Positions 23,539 to 35,789 are shown, numbered from the stretch's first letter. The stretch: DNA of 64,000 bases from Liriodendron chinense (GCA_003013855.2 ML058484.1:11271344-11335343); one strand, 5' to 3'. The notes: generated by a model not told the origin, from the letters alone. Program-made: numbers and translations.

Positions 23539-26500
23539 ATGGGGGAGATGCAGAGAAGCGAAGAAGAGGAAGCGCAATTGACCGAAGACGATCGACGCGC
23601 GTTGCGTGGAAGCAAATTCGCTCCTCTTCCATCTCAGCCGTCTACTTCCCCATCACACCCCAGGTAGGCCCCACCACCCCCAAAACCCCATCTTTTCTCA
23701 GCATTCCAACGTATATTTTCTCATTTCTAGGGTTCTTTTTTTTCCTTTCCCATTCCCAGCCATCCGTTGATTCGTTCATTCATTCATCCCATCTTCTCTT
23801 CTTCCCATTCTGTTTTGATGAAGGCTGGCACATCCAGGTGGGCCACTCACCACCAACAAGGCGGCAGCGTTGGCGAAATTCCTGGAGAGGAAGCTCAAAG
23901 AGCCCGGCGGCCTGTCTTCGATAAATCCAGATCTGGTCGAACTCGCCGTGAAGAATGCCAAAGACACTCTCAATGCCACCGGTAACCCGATCATCTCTTT
24001 CATCATCCGCAAGCCATTCTTGTAATTGTTTTGCTTTTCTTAGTTTCCACATCGATCGAATTTTTCCTTTGTGGGGAATCTCACAGGCATGGATGAAGGG
24101 AAAACACAAATATCAGCTTGATCCAAAACTTTTGTGGCCCCCATGGTGGCCATTCAATCGCCACTGTTTTCCTGTGATGTGTGCCCTAAAATGAACTGGA
24201 AAAATGAAAGGCATGGATAAAACACATACCTTATGGTGGGGCCTGTTGTCGTCTGAATTTGGATAACGGGTAAGGTCGGATGATCCCAGCCATAATAGTC
24301 TTCTCCATCCCTGTCTTTAGTTGATGGAGTGAGCTGGTGGCATTCCCAAGGTTGCCAGATCTGCAGAAGATGAACAGATAAAGGCAGAGGGGAGGCGCAG
24401 GTGGCCGGCTAGGGACTCTCCGATGCCTAAGTCAGGTAAAGACAGGGAGAAGAGTGTATGGTTTTCTCTAGGAGATATTGTGTACCTTGTTCTGTAGGGT
24501 GGATCCCTATTTATAGGATTCAATTGATCATTAAGCATCAGAGCCCATTTAGTATACATTAGGAGAGTCATAATTGAGTAGGAGTTGTGTTCCATAACAG
24601 TAGGAGAGATTCCCGGCTTGGATAGGGCCAGGAGCTCGTCTGTTCCGAACTAATCAGGACTATCCCGGACTCGTCGCTCGCCCCTTAGGCAGTGGTCGAC
24701 CAAGTCAGCCTGAAATGTAGAGTTCAACATCCGAACTTCTCTCCGGGTTCGTAACCCGCACTGTATGTTCCTCTGAAAAGTCGGGGTTCAACTCGACCTC
24801 AGTCGAGAACCGAGGTCGCGGCCTTTGTTATAACTTTTCCTTCTGTAAACAATGCCTGCCGTAGAAGGCTTGGTGGTCGTCCTCGCACTGGACTCTTGTT
24901 GGATCAGCTCGGCCCTATAGCCCTTGGTCTAAGGAAAGGACCAAGGACTTCCAAACGGGCTTCCTGGGCATATGGGCCTTCCCTCACAGCCTGTGGGACC
25001 AGCTTAGAATTATCCATAACAGTTGCCCTCTGACTCCCGAGGTCGACCTGATTGGGCTCAAGCATGGTAGATGTAGAACGAGCTGGCCAGGTGCTCGCGC
25101 AGGAGCTCTGAAAAATCAAACTTTCCTTGGACGCCGTCAGTAAGCTGGGCGGGAAACGAGACATTTATGAGCGGGTTCAAATTTCAAAGCGTCGTCATGA
25201 TCACCCGTATGGTGTGGCAACTGCCTTGGTGCTTAGGCGAATGGGAAGACGACACGTGGATCATGACTATCAAATGAGTCGATGGATATCAGCTCGGCCA
25301 CTCTTGTGGTAGACGTCAGTCGGGTGAAACGTCCAATGCTTGTGTGGACGAACCCGGGGTCGACGCGTGGCAAGGGTAGGTGAGCCGACCCACCTTTACT
25401 TTGTATGAGGGCCACCACGTGGCATCACATGGCGCTTTGTTTGCTTCTTTCGTCTGTTGCCGTAGATTTGCCTTTGCTTGTGCCACATTCTTCCCTGGTG
25501 GTTTGGAGCTTCTGTGCCTGCTAGAGATTCCCCAGTGCCCCCTATTGATGTTTCATGCCGGGGCCTTTGTCCGGTACGTTTTCTTCATTTCTGTCAGTAG
25601 TTCCGACCATTTCTATCGAGCCTTAGGTGCGTTAGGATTCTTTTCCCGCTTTCCTCCTTTTGTTTTCTAGCAATGTCATCACCGGGAATGGCTGATTCCG
25701 GCGATGTCTCCTGGACTGAGTTAGTTCGGGTGGAATCCGTTGGCGAGTCGGCTTCCAGAGGGGGGCAGTCCAAACTCAGGGAGGCTCCTAATGACTTAGT
25801 GGTCGAGGAGGCTCCTCCTTTGGAGGGAGAGCAGGAGGATGGTCCTTCCGGTGAGGAGCAGAGAGCTAATAACCTAACCTCCACCTCTGGTGCAGCTAGG
25901 GTTAGCCACTTCAAGGCTGATTCTTTCAAGTCCCGGCTTACCAAGTCTGACCTGACCCAGCTCCGAAAGGACTATGGTATCTCGACTTCCATCAGTCTTT
26001 GTCTGCTTGATGACGGATTCTGAGCTGACATCGCGAGGGTGAGGTTGCACTTTATTCCATATTTTTCTCGTGTGGCCTTCGCCTGCCTCTCCACCCGCTG
26101 GTGAGAGAGGTCCTTGTTCGTCTCGACCTGGCTCTAGGTCAGCTCATCCCTAACGCTTGGAGGACGATCTTCAGCTGCTACGTCTTGTGGCAGCAAGTCG
26201 GTAATGCCAAGCTCTCAGCTCAAGAGCTTTTACATATGTTTCAAGTCAAAGGTAGCCCGGGGGCGAAGGGCTGGTATTACATCTCGTCTTGGTCAGGCAA
26301 GGGCGAGACCTTGATTGTCGAAATCTCGTTCTCCACCAAAAACTGGAAGGACAGGTGGTTCTTCCTGTACAAGGGTGGGAAACATCGTCTACTGAGCCGA
26401 GGACCTTGCGCTCCCTGGTCCCTGCCACCTCTACCTTCCCAGGTCGGAATGTCATACCGAGCTCCTTTTTTATTCTTGTCGCTGCTTTGTTTATTCCGAG

Positions 26501-29500
26501 CTGGCGTAGTTCCGTTGGCTTTTTGCAGTTCTTCAGGCGAAGCAACCAGCGCTCCCTGCTGGTCATTCGACATAAATTCAGCTCGCCCGCCAAAGGCCCA
26601 TGGCGGAGAGAAGTTAGAGGGAGCTGCTGTCAGAAGACGTCCACCGAGTCGGCCTTATCTCCGGAGGTAGTGACCTTGCAACTCAGTAGTCTTTACTTAG
26701 TTTTTCGGAACTTCGGTCAGTTCTTACTAACTCATGTTGTTGTTTTTTTGTTTTTTTGTTTTTTGAGAGATGTCATCTGCTCTAGGCCCCCTCATCATCG
26801 AAGAAGAGATGCCCATCTAAGGAAGAGGTAGAGCAGCTTCTAGCCTCGAGGAAGATGAGGGCGGTCTCGAAACGTCCCTCCGTTACTGCCGAGGTTGTTG
26901 GGTCTACGCCCGCGGCCGCTCCTGAAGCTCCCCTCGCTACTGAGGTTCGGGGTCGTCCTACTACTGTTTTTGCCCCTGCGGCAGAGACCAGGTGCTCGGG
27001 GCCTTGCTGAGGGGGTCCAGGATGGTGCTTCTACGACTCCATCCTTGGAGATTCCGGGGTACTTGTATCTTCAAATGGGCTCGCAAGGCGGTGCCCGAGG
27101 AGAGGGTGGAGGCCCTCCTGAAGGTGCCCGAGGAGCGGGTCCTGTAATCCATGGCGGCGAGCGTTATGGAGGTAGGTTGTTGAACATTCTTGTTGTTCCT
27201 TCTTTCCTTTAGTGTGGTGGTTTTATAACCCTTTTTCTTTTGTAGTTGGCTCTCTACTCCCTCTCCTACAAGAACACAGTGACCTAGGCGCGGGGGACGA
27301 TAACCGGCCTAGTGCATGCGCTGTAGGTTGCGTAGGCCAAGGTCGAGGCGCGGGAGAAAGAGCTCAAGGTTGCTCGAGTTGATCTGCAGAGGGCTGCTCA
27401 GGAGGCCTTGGAGAGGCAAGCAGCCCTCGAGGCGGAGCGGCAGAGGTCAGTCGCCCTGGAGAAGGCCATGGAGGAGAAGATGTCGAAGGCGGCCCAGCTC
27501 TTGGCCGAGCTCCACCAGACTTGCGAGGTCGCGTACGAGAGTTGCCGGGCCGATATCCAGGGGCGCTACCCTAATCTCGACCTCTCCTTCCTTGATGCAG
27601 GTGTAGGCGAAGAAGCTGACGAGGCTGATGCTCAGGCTGGCGTGTAGGCGACCACGAAGGTTGGTGAAGCCTCTGCTTAGATCTACACCCAAGCGATCTT
27701 GGGAGTTAATGGAGTCTTTGTCCGAGCTGACCTACAGACGATTGGAGATGCTGAGGCACCTTCTCAGGCTTAGGCCAGTTTCTCATAGCCGTTGCACAAC
27801 CAAGGCAATGTGCTTAGCTGTAGGGAGCCGTCTTTGGCTTCCCTCACCTCAGCCATGTTGTCCAATTAGCCGCAGTGATTTTTTCATAGTGAAAGTTGCC
27901 GGCTTAGGCCTTAGCTTCTTTTGGCCCTTTAGTCACTGTGATATTCGTTAAGGGATAGGAGAATAGTCGTCGGATGGAAAATTGTCGTTTCTCATTAACT
28001 TGTAGGAAAATAATCATTACGCATGAGCTGAGCTTAAAAGCTTGTGTAGAAATCCAAAAATCATATTTGATTAGATAGGAAAATAAAATTGCCCATGTTG
28101 TTGCATGATGAAATCAAGAAAAATAAAATTGCATAGAAAAATGGAGGGGAAGTATTTGAGAGTTTTTAGGATTCATTTGGATGGCTATAAAATTATGTTG
28201 TAAACACTTCACCATGGTATTAAAAAATGGTTACTTAATGGCTGTTTTTTTTTTTTTTTTTTTTGAAATGGGTTATGTAATGGCTGTTATAGAGCTGTTA
28301 TATATAAAAGGGCTGTAATAGTCATTACATTATGGCCACCATTTGAATACCTTACAGTTTACAACCTGAAACTCTTTTTAGGTTTAAAGTGTTTAGGGGT
28401 CATTTGGATGCTTGTAAAATCCTTTAATTGTAAAAGGTTTATAGGTAAACACATTATACGAGGTGTTTGTAAAGTTTTTATAGGCTATAAGCACTTCACA
28501 GGACGGGAGCTTCTTTTTTTTTTTTTCTTTCCTGGCAAGAAGTTGTGTTTCACATCACCTGTGATCTGATTACAGACCAATGGTCATGTGTTTCAAATAT
28601 GCCTTTAAAGAGAGCATTGCAGCTGCTCTCTTTTCACGAGTCCAATCAGTGTGGTCAGATGCATAGTCTGATTAGATTGGATGGTGCATACAGTCCACAG
28701 TAGGCCCCACAAAATCTATAGTTATTTTAATGATGGGCCTCCCATCCTTACTGTTGCTTGTGATATGGCCCACCTGACTATTGGAATGGCCTAATTTCTG
28801 GGAGTCGAATCAGCCTGGTCAGACAGATAATCTGACTGGATTGGATAACATATACAGTCCATGACGAGCCCCAAAAGTTCAAAATTTTTAATGGTGGGCA
28901 TCCCCATCCCAACTGTTGCTTGTGGCATGGTCCACTTGACTGTTGGAATGGCCTATTTTTTGGGGGTTGTCCAGTTAGCATGGTCAAACACTTATTTCGA
29001 TTAGATTGGTGACGCATATGATCCACTGTGGGCCCTATAAACTTCATAATTTTTTAATGGTGGGCATCCCCATCCCAACTATTGCTTGTGGTATGGCTCA
29101 CCTTACTGTTGGAATGACATGATTTTTTTGGGAGTCAATCCGCCTGGTCAAATGCATAACCTGATTGGATTGCATGATATCATTGTCATCGGTAACAGTG
29201 TTTGCAATATCCATAGTATCCATTGTATCGACCGATACTATCGATATTGAGGTGGGCCGATATGAAACAGCCTGGATGTCACTGGACTTCTGGGCATCGC
29301 ACGATATATTGCAATATTTCACATTGTATCGGCCAAGGTATGCCGTAACAGTATCAATGGGCATAATGATTCCGACCGATACGCCCTCTGATACTGTTAC
29401 TAGAGGTGTAATGGTTAAAAAAATTATAAAAAATATGAAAAAAAAATCCAAATATTTAAAGGATTCCAAATATATATTCTTTTTTACCTTGTTTATGATC

Positions 29501-31876
29501 GCATTCCAATCTTTGGTGAGAATGCTTTCTTGGCTTGTTTAATGATTTTATGAACCTGACAGCTTTGAATTGACTACAAAGCTCCTATATTTATTTAATT
29601 TCTTAAATATATTATATCTTATTTCCAGAGTATTATTACTACCTACCTCATGTACATCAACTAAATTGGTTTAAACTTTCATCTTGTCTTCTTAATTTTC
29701 ATCGTCAAGAAAAAAAAAAAAAAAAGAATATATATTTGGAATTCCCCCTCCCGAGTTTCATAATTTGATTGTAAATACCCACATACAGCTCACTGTGCAT
29801 TTTCTAGGTGATAAGGGGATCGACATCCAAGTGCCCGTAGAGTGCATCGTTTGCATGTCATCTTCCATGACTTTTCGCCAACCAGGGCCAGCCAAGGCAT
29901 CTTGGTATGTATTTGGAACCAGGTGATTAAATAAGGATAAAGCAAATTATGTAAACTGGGGAGACAAACGATGATAAGAAACAAATCATGAAATGGGCTG
30001 CTGCGTACAAAGTAGTGCAGTTCATCTGTCAACAAGTGCCAGTATCTTTCCGTAGGGCTCTTGGAAGATGAAGAACAAAATTTGTGGGAGACTGATCAGG
30101 GATTTGTGTCAGGGGAAGTGATGTTGGTAAAGGAGGCGAAGTCTGGGATGACGTGGTAAAGGAGGCGAAGTCATATTGGCTGCATTTGTTGAAGAGTAAA
30201 AGGAAACATCTTCAAAGAAAGTCACGTCGGCACTCACGTGCACCCGATGTGGAAGAGCGTCAAAACAGATGTAGCCCTTTTGAGCTCTAGAGTACCCAAG
30301 AAAAATACAGTTTATGGCTCTAGGATCCATTTTATCTAACGGGTTGCCCACTCTACGAAGAAACGCAATATATCCAAACATACAAAGAGGAAGAGAGAAG
30401 GGCTCCCTTGTCAGGAAATAGAATAGAAAATGGTAAATGCTCATGCAATACAGAAGATGGTTAACGATTCATAAGATAACATGTTATCAGGACCGCATAG
30501 TTCCAGAGGTACTTGAGGACATTCATATGTATCATGAGAGATCAAGTCACTTCCAATAAATGCCTATTTTTTTGTTCGGCAACACCGTCTTGTTGCGGTG
30601 TCTATGGACATAATGTTTAATGCTTGATGCCAGAGGAGGATAGGTAAGTTTGGAAGTGACTAAATAAATACTCAAGAGCATTATTAGAACGCAACCATTT
30701 AATTTCTCTCCGGAACCGAGTTTTAATTTTAACGTGAAAATGTTTGAAACATTCAAAGTTCTCAAACTTATCATGAAGCATATATAACCAAGTCACACGA
30801 GAGCAATCATCAATAAATGAAACGAAGTATCTAAATTTATTTAAAGTTGGGATCCGAAAGGTTCCAACACATCTAAATGAATCAATGCAAATAATTCAGT
30901 TTTACGATTATTAATCTAGGCACTAAAACTTAACCTAGTGTGTTTCACCAATTGGCAAGATTTACAATTTATTGGAGAACTGAATGATAAATAAAAAAGG
31001 AGTTTACAAAGATACTCAAGGAACGGATATCCAAACTGAGCGTGCCATTTAATAACGTCCTGCTCCACTGCGTTGGTCAATGCACATCCATGTTTGCTAG
31101 GCTCAAAGTAGTAGAGCCCTCAAGATTCACAGCCTCCCACCAATCGTCGCCCATGTCCTAAGGTCCTGAAAGACACAATGTGAAGGGAAAAAAGGTTATG
31201 GAGCAATTCCTTCGCTTTGTAATCTTGCCAACTGAAAGTAAACTAAATGAAAATTTGGGAGCAAATATAACAAATGGAAGGGTTATGTTTTTACTAAGAA
31301 ACTTTTCATTTTCCACGAACATCGGATGAGGAACCATCACCTAAAAAGATTGGCGAACAAGAAAGAAACTCATCGAGGGTTGAGAATAGGGTGCGAATAC
31401 CTGTCATGTGGTCCATGGCTCCTGAGTCAATGACCCAATGATTTCTTTGGCCCAATGAAGGGCTTAGATCATTCATGATGACATGAGGAGCATTAAAGGC
31501 CCTACGCATGTGATTTGGCACATGGAAGACCTTACAATGAGAAGATACGCGTGTAGGATGATGAAGACCCGACTAGATAGTTTTCACTATCTTCGGGCAC
31601 TTAACCACTATTCATCAGGCGCCCGACCGAGCGCTCGAAATTCATCTGTTTCATGTTTTAGCCGCTGGACATTTTTTGCCATGTTCGGGCGACCGATCGG
31701 GCGCCTGACGCCCAGCCCAACGCCCGTGCGAACTATTTTTTTTTAAGTTGTTTTTTTTTGCTTAAGTAATAAGGGTATTTTAATCTTTACTTATTTTTTT
31801 GTGCTTATTTAAGAGGGTTTAGCCCTAATTACGAAAATAGTTATTGATTATTGAATGAAAAGCCTTTTAGTTGCCT

Positions 31877-31912
<36 letters not shown>

Positions 31913-34900
31913 AACTTCATCCCTTCTTCCCCAATCTTCTTCTTCTTTCTTCTTCCTTTCCCCTCCAACATTCTTCAAAGGCAATCTTCTTCTTCCCTCT
32001 TCCATTTAACCTAATTTTCTCCATTCTCTACAATCCTACAACTTAAGTTTGATCCCAAACCCTAATCTTCAAGTTTTGATTTTCTAACTCGTGAAATCCT
32101 TTGATTCCTCGGGCTAGTGAATCCCATTGCATGATTGGCTTATGACCATGCAAGATCGGAAGGTTCCATCACTCCCCGGATCCATTCCACGCCGTAATTG
32201 AATCCCACACCGTGTGATTGTGATGATGGCCCACATTATTGCATGTTTCTTTTCTGATTCTCTTAGATTATGATGATGGATGCTGGATTTTTTACTATTA
32301 TTGTTTGGTTATTCCGCTGGATTATATATGTTCATTGACATGCATCACAATTAGGGCGTCCTGCATCACCCAAGGAGATGTACTAGTTGATGCGGCAAGG
32401 GTAATTTGAGTTGGCCAGAGATGTAGTCAAGGTTGCAATTGAGTCTCCGCCTGTGTTCTTGCTTAACAATTTTTCCAGTTCAAACCGAACGATTTATTGT
32501 ATGGTATCACTCAGACAAGAATGAGTAGTAGCACTTATTGTTCGAAGTATCCCCTTTATCATCAAAATATCCCCGATATCATCCTATCTTCTTTAGCTTG
32601 GCGATACCGATAACACTGGTAGTATCAGAAATTCCATGTATCAACAATGTATCACTAAGTATCATCAATATTTTCAACTGTGTAAATTCTAGGTGTTGCT
32701 TGTATTGCTAATGTATCGATATCGCCAATATTTTCGACTGTATAAATTCTAGGTGTCGCTTGCATTACAAAGTGTATTGGAAATATTTCAGTAATATCGC
32801 CAATGTATCGATATCACCAAAAATTAGTTTATTAAAAAAAAAGAATCCATTTCAATTTTTTATGGGCACATGGTTGCATGTAGTGTTCAATTTGTTGTTG
32901 ATAATATTGATAATATCTCGATATTATCGTTATCGCAACATGAGCAATATCAACACCATAATCTTTCATTTCCTTTCCTGTTGTTGATGATTTCTTGGCA
33001 AAATATCGTGTGTTGTCGATATTCTGAAATATCGACAAGGGGCTAGGTTCCGTAATCGTTTATAGTGGGTCTGCCAATTGAGGGTCTAATAACTTCTTCT
33101 TCTTCTTCTTTTTTGTTCCTTGTAGCTCTTTCCTTTGCTTAATAAATTTCTAAATTAAAAAAAAAAAATCTGAAATATCGATGGATGTTTGGATGGATGG
33201 TTGGATGATTAATGGAATGGTACATGGACTGATTTCTTATGACAGCACAATGCTTTTAGGCCCCTATTAAATGGAAACTTATTATATATGCATTCTTTTT
33301 GCAATTTTTTTAATTCCTATATATGCAAATGTGTATTTTAGCATCTCCTGAAGTTTCACTGAAATTCCACTGTTTTCCCATGTTTCCCTGCATTTTACGT
33401 TATCAGCGATATAAGTATTGTTTTTGCATCCCTGGCTAGCGAAACTTGTAGCGATACCCATGAACCTAAAAATCACTCAGAAAGATCCTAACTCTTATAG
33501 TGTTGATCAACAAATAGGTGCTCTTTTTCCCCTTTCCTCTGGTTGATAAGAGCCAAAAAATAGATTGTTAAGATAAAACATAACAGCAGCATTCCAGGCT
33601 GAATATTTGATGATTAGGGTCTTCCAATTTAGGCTGTTTTTGGATTGTGGCCCATCCAATCTGAGGTTGATAATATCATTGGTGAGGGTCACTGAACCAA
33701 TGGTGCCACTTGTACAAATGGAAATCCTGAATGATTTTTATTACATATTTAAAGCAGGATTGTCATTCAAGAAAAATAATATTTTATAAAGTTTCAGCCT
33801 GAGCATTATATGATACCAATTTGAGTGAGATGTGTGGACACCACAGTAGAACCTGGCTTTCTCATAGAGCTGCGTAAGATGTGATAGCCTTAGCTTCATA
33901 TTTTAGAGGGGCAGTGAGCTTTTTTTTTGGAAAGCAGCATAACACTGCATAAAAATGTCTTCTCTGGGAATTCTGTATGCCAACATGAAAAGGATCATGT
34001 CTTGGAAAGGGGATTGTCAAAAGCACTTCAGTATGTTGTTGGTTGAGGTAATGAAGGTAAACTGCAAACAACACAGAATGGATGAATTCTGATTGACTTT
34101 GGTCCATATCCATTAGTTGTATCGACTCGTATCATGGTAGGGCTATCACCGCTGTTATAGGATGTTGGGGGACCCAGTTTGTTATTGAGGTTCACTAAAT
34201 CCACATGCCGTGTAGAGCCTCACCCATCTACACAACTGCATGTGCCAATATGGCTCAGGTGTGAAATCCAAAGTTGGCATCAGGTGGGTCAAACTGATCT
34301 GATCTTATGGCCTACTAGGCTATTTCACACCTCAGGTGGGTCTCAATGTATGAATCAAAATGAATGGCTGGAAGAAAAAAAAAAAATTGTTTTAACCATC
34401 CTTTAAATAAAAAACAATGTGGCATACCTGATGAGTGAAACAGCATGTCTTTTACTTCAGAAGTTCTAATCAGTTTGGTGCACCTGATCGAAAGCTCGGA
34501 TGTCCCACTGGTGTACCATATTGGCATGTGAGCTTTTGTGGAGACAGGAAGGGCTCCTCGTGCATATGGGCTTACTAAACCACTTTATTATTTATATATA
34601 AGTTACAAAAAATGTGAATATAAAATTATAAACAATCTTTCGTCACACATTACTGCATGGAAAATTTGGGTTATGTCATCATCTTGCTGGTCAATCTGGG
34701 ATACAGTTCTGCATTGGATGGCGTATTTTTCACGTGGGATGTTTTTCAATTCATTTCTGATTTTCAGGTGGGACGTCGAGTTCAGGAACAATAGTTCGAC
34801 ACGTTGACTCCTTTGGCGACTCCGAGGTGCCTAGATTTAACATTTCCTGTAATTGGTTCATGGAGAATTATAATACACTCTTCAGATTATAAATGTGCCT

Positions 34901-35141
34901 TAAAAAAATTGCAGGATTCTGGTGAAGATAAAGAAGACATTCACAGCAAAGTGGAAGGGACAAAGCAGAAGAAACATAAGAAGCATAAGAAAAAGAAAAG
35001 GAAGAAGGTAATCTTCTAAAGAAGTAGGGCTCTTTGTTTTGTTTTCCGCTACTTTCTAGATCACATTCTCTTGCATTGCAGGCTGTGGAAGGCACAGAAA
35101 CTACAAATACCGCAAAGCACAAAAAGAAGTCCAAATCATGA
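23539..35141 (+). CDS. Small lysine-rich protein of unknown function, 5 exons, split by a 10.8-kb intron
   Basis: Exons: 23539-23663, 23824-23981, 34768-34826, 34915-35007, 35082-35141, totalling 495 nt (164 residues plus stop). All junctions are GT-AG and the phases (2, 1, 0, 0) join exactly, including across the 10,786-bp second intron. The N-terminus is acidic and is followed by LRGSKFAPLP (22-31). A conserved-looking helix-rich block LAHPGGPLTTNKAAALAKFL (43-62) comes next, then NPDLVELAVKNAKDTL. Exon 3 reads GTSSSGTIVRHVDSFGDSE. The C-terminus is strongly basic, with KKHKKHKKKKRKK at about 133-145, so nuclear or nucleolar location is likely. I do not recognise a named family. Two in-frame ATGs (codons 1 and 4) are possible starts. 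The weak donor after exon 3 (GAG|gtgcct) is the least convincing junction. Intron 2 carries gypsy, copia and tandem repeats. Confidence 0.8.
24050..24245. repeat. Half of a GTGGGGCC-type foldback element
   Basis: Carries the right-arm phrases of the foldback family ('aaacacaaatatcagcttga', 'ccactgttttcctgtgatgt', 'aaaacacataccttatggtg') and breaks off at 'gtggggcc' exactly where the next retroelement block begins with TG. It looks like a repeat interrupted or truncated by the retroelement. Confidence 0.5.
25674..26640 (+). pseudogene. Gypsy-type transposon gag-like ORF, N-terminal half, broken
   Basis: The ATG at 25674 opens a 116-codon frame (MSSPGMADSGDVSWTELV...) reaching LTKSDLTQLRKDYGISTSIS before a stop at 26021-26023. 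Downstream frames continue the family pattern: VREVLVRLDLALGQLIPNAW with LFMFQVKGSPGAKGWYYIS-like text near 26101-26290, then further shifts. Multiple stops and frameshifts make it non-coding. Confidence 0.6.
27316..27647 (+). pseudogene. Gag-like C-terminal coiled-coil remnant
   Basis: A charged, alanine/glutamate-rich frame (27408-27647, about 80 codons) contains EALERQAALEAERQRS and MEEKMSKAAQLLAELHQT, then GRYPNLDLSFLDAGV, and ends at a stop. A long coiled coil followed by a short acidic tail is usual for the C-terminal part of this transposon protein. It lies downstream of, and out of frame with, the N-terminal half. Confidence 0.55.
28192..28360. mobile_element. Small inverted-repeat element (GGTATT..AATACC)
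   Basis: The left 'catggtattaaaaaatggtt' and right 'accatttgaatacctt' ends are imperfect inverted repeats around an interior of TAATGGCTGTTA motifs and a T run. It resembles the element at 6755-7181 (AATACCTTG end). No clear target duplication. Confidence 0.45.
28637..29177 (+). repeat. Tandem repeat, period about 163 bp, roughly 3.3 copies
   Basis: Units begin near 28637, 28800, 28964 and 29129 with variants of 'gagtc.aatc.gcctggtca', continue through 'ctgattggattgg', 'cagtccac', 'aatggtgggcatccccatcc' and 'actgttgcttgtg', and end 'ttggaatggcct'. The units are diverged by perhaps 15-20%. They sit inside intron 2 of the lysine-rich protein gene. Confidence 0.85.
29178..29799. other. ATATCG/CCGATA-rich repeat sequence, no gene
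   Basis: The part 29190-29405 has clustered TATCGACCGATAC, GGGCCGATATG and CCGATACGC motifs with partial inverted ends ('gtaacagtgtttgc' and 'gatactgttac'), suggesting a non-autonomous DNA element. No clean duplication was found. The remainder is AT-rich with an A run near 29710-29725. Confidence 0.4.
29800..31530 (-). pseudogene. Ty1/copia gag-pol remnant (protease to integrase)
   Basis: On the minus strand, from right to left: a protease motif region WVIDSGAMDHMTGIRTLF (within 31306-31521), a GAG-pre-integrase region with FSLLSVGKITKRRNCS (31158-31340), and integrase core fragments near 30550-31000 with stops. The post-integrase block CMFGYIAFLRRVG..DPRAINCIFLGYSRAQKGY (30109-30444) follows. 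Many frame breaks are present and reverse transcriptase and RNase H are missing, so it is dead and truncated. It lies antisense in intron 2 of the lysine-rich protein gene. Confidence 0.85.
31551..32500 (+). mobile_element. Solo-LTR-like block
   Basis: Begins 'tgtaggatgatgaagacc' and has GC-rich 'gcgcccgaccgagcgctcg' and 'gcgaccgatcgggcgcctg' boxes. A TATA-like 'cttatttaagagggttt' lies near 31805, followed by a (CT)n leader (31878-31910) and 'catcccttcttcccc'. The layout of U3, TATA box and pyrimidine-rich leader is that of a plant LTR. No internal domain or second copy is present, and ends are approximate. Confidence 0.4.
32537..33465 (+). mobile_element. ATATCG-rich non-autonomous element, copy 1
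   Basis: Begins 'ttgttcgaagtatc' and runs to 'gcgaaacttgtagcgatacc'. It is an inverted relative of the element at 38647-39451, sharing 'gcgataccgataacactgg', 'aaatattttcgactg', 'tctgaaatatcgac' and 'tccctggctagcgaaacttg'. Its own right terminus is eroded and no duplication was found. The interior is dominated by GATATTATCG-type motifs. Confidence 0.65.
33466..34767. other. Intron 2 of the lysine-rich gene, 3' part
   Basis: AT-rich intron DNA with phrases of the GTGGGTC-type repeats near 34180-34520 and no transposon ends. It finishes with a good acceptor, 'ctgattttcag', at 34757-34767. Confidence 0.5.
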
Positions 35142-35780
35142 CCTGACTATAAGGATAACCTGAGCCAGATCTTAATTGGTCCAGTACTCGCAAGGATGGA
35201 TGGGAATTAATACTACCAGCATGTCACAGGAAAGGAAGTAGAAATCATTTGGTTAGTTAAAGAGGTGGGATTTTGTTTTGGGAGTTGAGAGTGTTAATAG
35301 CTGCTGGAAAAAGCCATCCAACAAGATTCTGCTAAAACAGATGTGATTTTTGCCTCAAGGTTGCACCCACACAACACATACCATGACATGCTTCTACACA
35401 TTACATGTTTTGCGAGTCTCATCTTTTTGTTTGAGTCTTTGGTGGGTGTGAAGCGGGCGTTGGCAGGGATGTGCATCTGTGCACAGCTTCATCAATATTT
35501 TCCAGATCATGAGGAAAATTCTGCACACATATTACTGCATTGCTGGTGTTCAGTGCCATTTTTTTATGAATGGTCATATGCATAATCAATGATTGTAAAA
35601 CTCTGTCAATCCATTAAACAGCGGACCCCAAATTACAGGGAGAAAGGCTAAAGTAATGATGATGATATTCATCCTAATCTGCTTCCCACTCTTTGCCTAA
35701 GTTATCTCTAGTTAATAGCTCACACTTTCATGCATTCCATGGATACTTAGTGTGGTCATATGTAAATATGTGATCAATGT
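35142..35780 (+). other. 3' flank of the lysine-rich gene, with possible RTE tail
   Basis: Follows the TGA at 35139-35141. The exact 3' UTR end is not visible. Near 35615-35665 'ccccaaattacagggagaaa' and a GATGATGAT tail resemble the RTE LINE ends. No gene is supported. Confidence 0.35.
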
Positions 35781-35789
35781 TCAAAGCAT

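Larger units (their letters stand above)
24246..27960 (+). mobile_element. Degenerate Ty3/gypsy-type retroelement (LTR-like leader plus gag-like region, no pol)
   Basis: Starts with TGTTGTCGTCTG. An LTR-like leader follows, containing a TATA-like 'cctatttatagg' near 24510. A GC-rich open region of very different base composition from the surroundings runs from 25674 to about 27650. It encodes the 'putative gypsy type transposon' style of protein found in non-autonomous or Tat-lineage elements, in broken frames. No protease, reverse transcriptase or integrase follows, and no second LTR was identified. Boundaries, especially the right one, are approximate. Confidence 0.6.

Noticed and set aside
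26246..26593. Minus-strand frames over the GC-rich retroelement
   Set aside because: Shadows in a GC-rich region; the plus strand has the gypsy-type protein pattern.
28637..29177. CRISPR-like array
   Set aside because: Repeats are directly adjacent, about 163 bp and diverged, with no unique spacers, in a eukaryotic intron.
29165..29542. Paired long frames on both strands
   Set aside because: They arise from TATCGA/CCGATA-rich repeat sequence with no domain.
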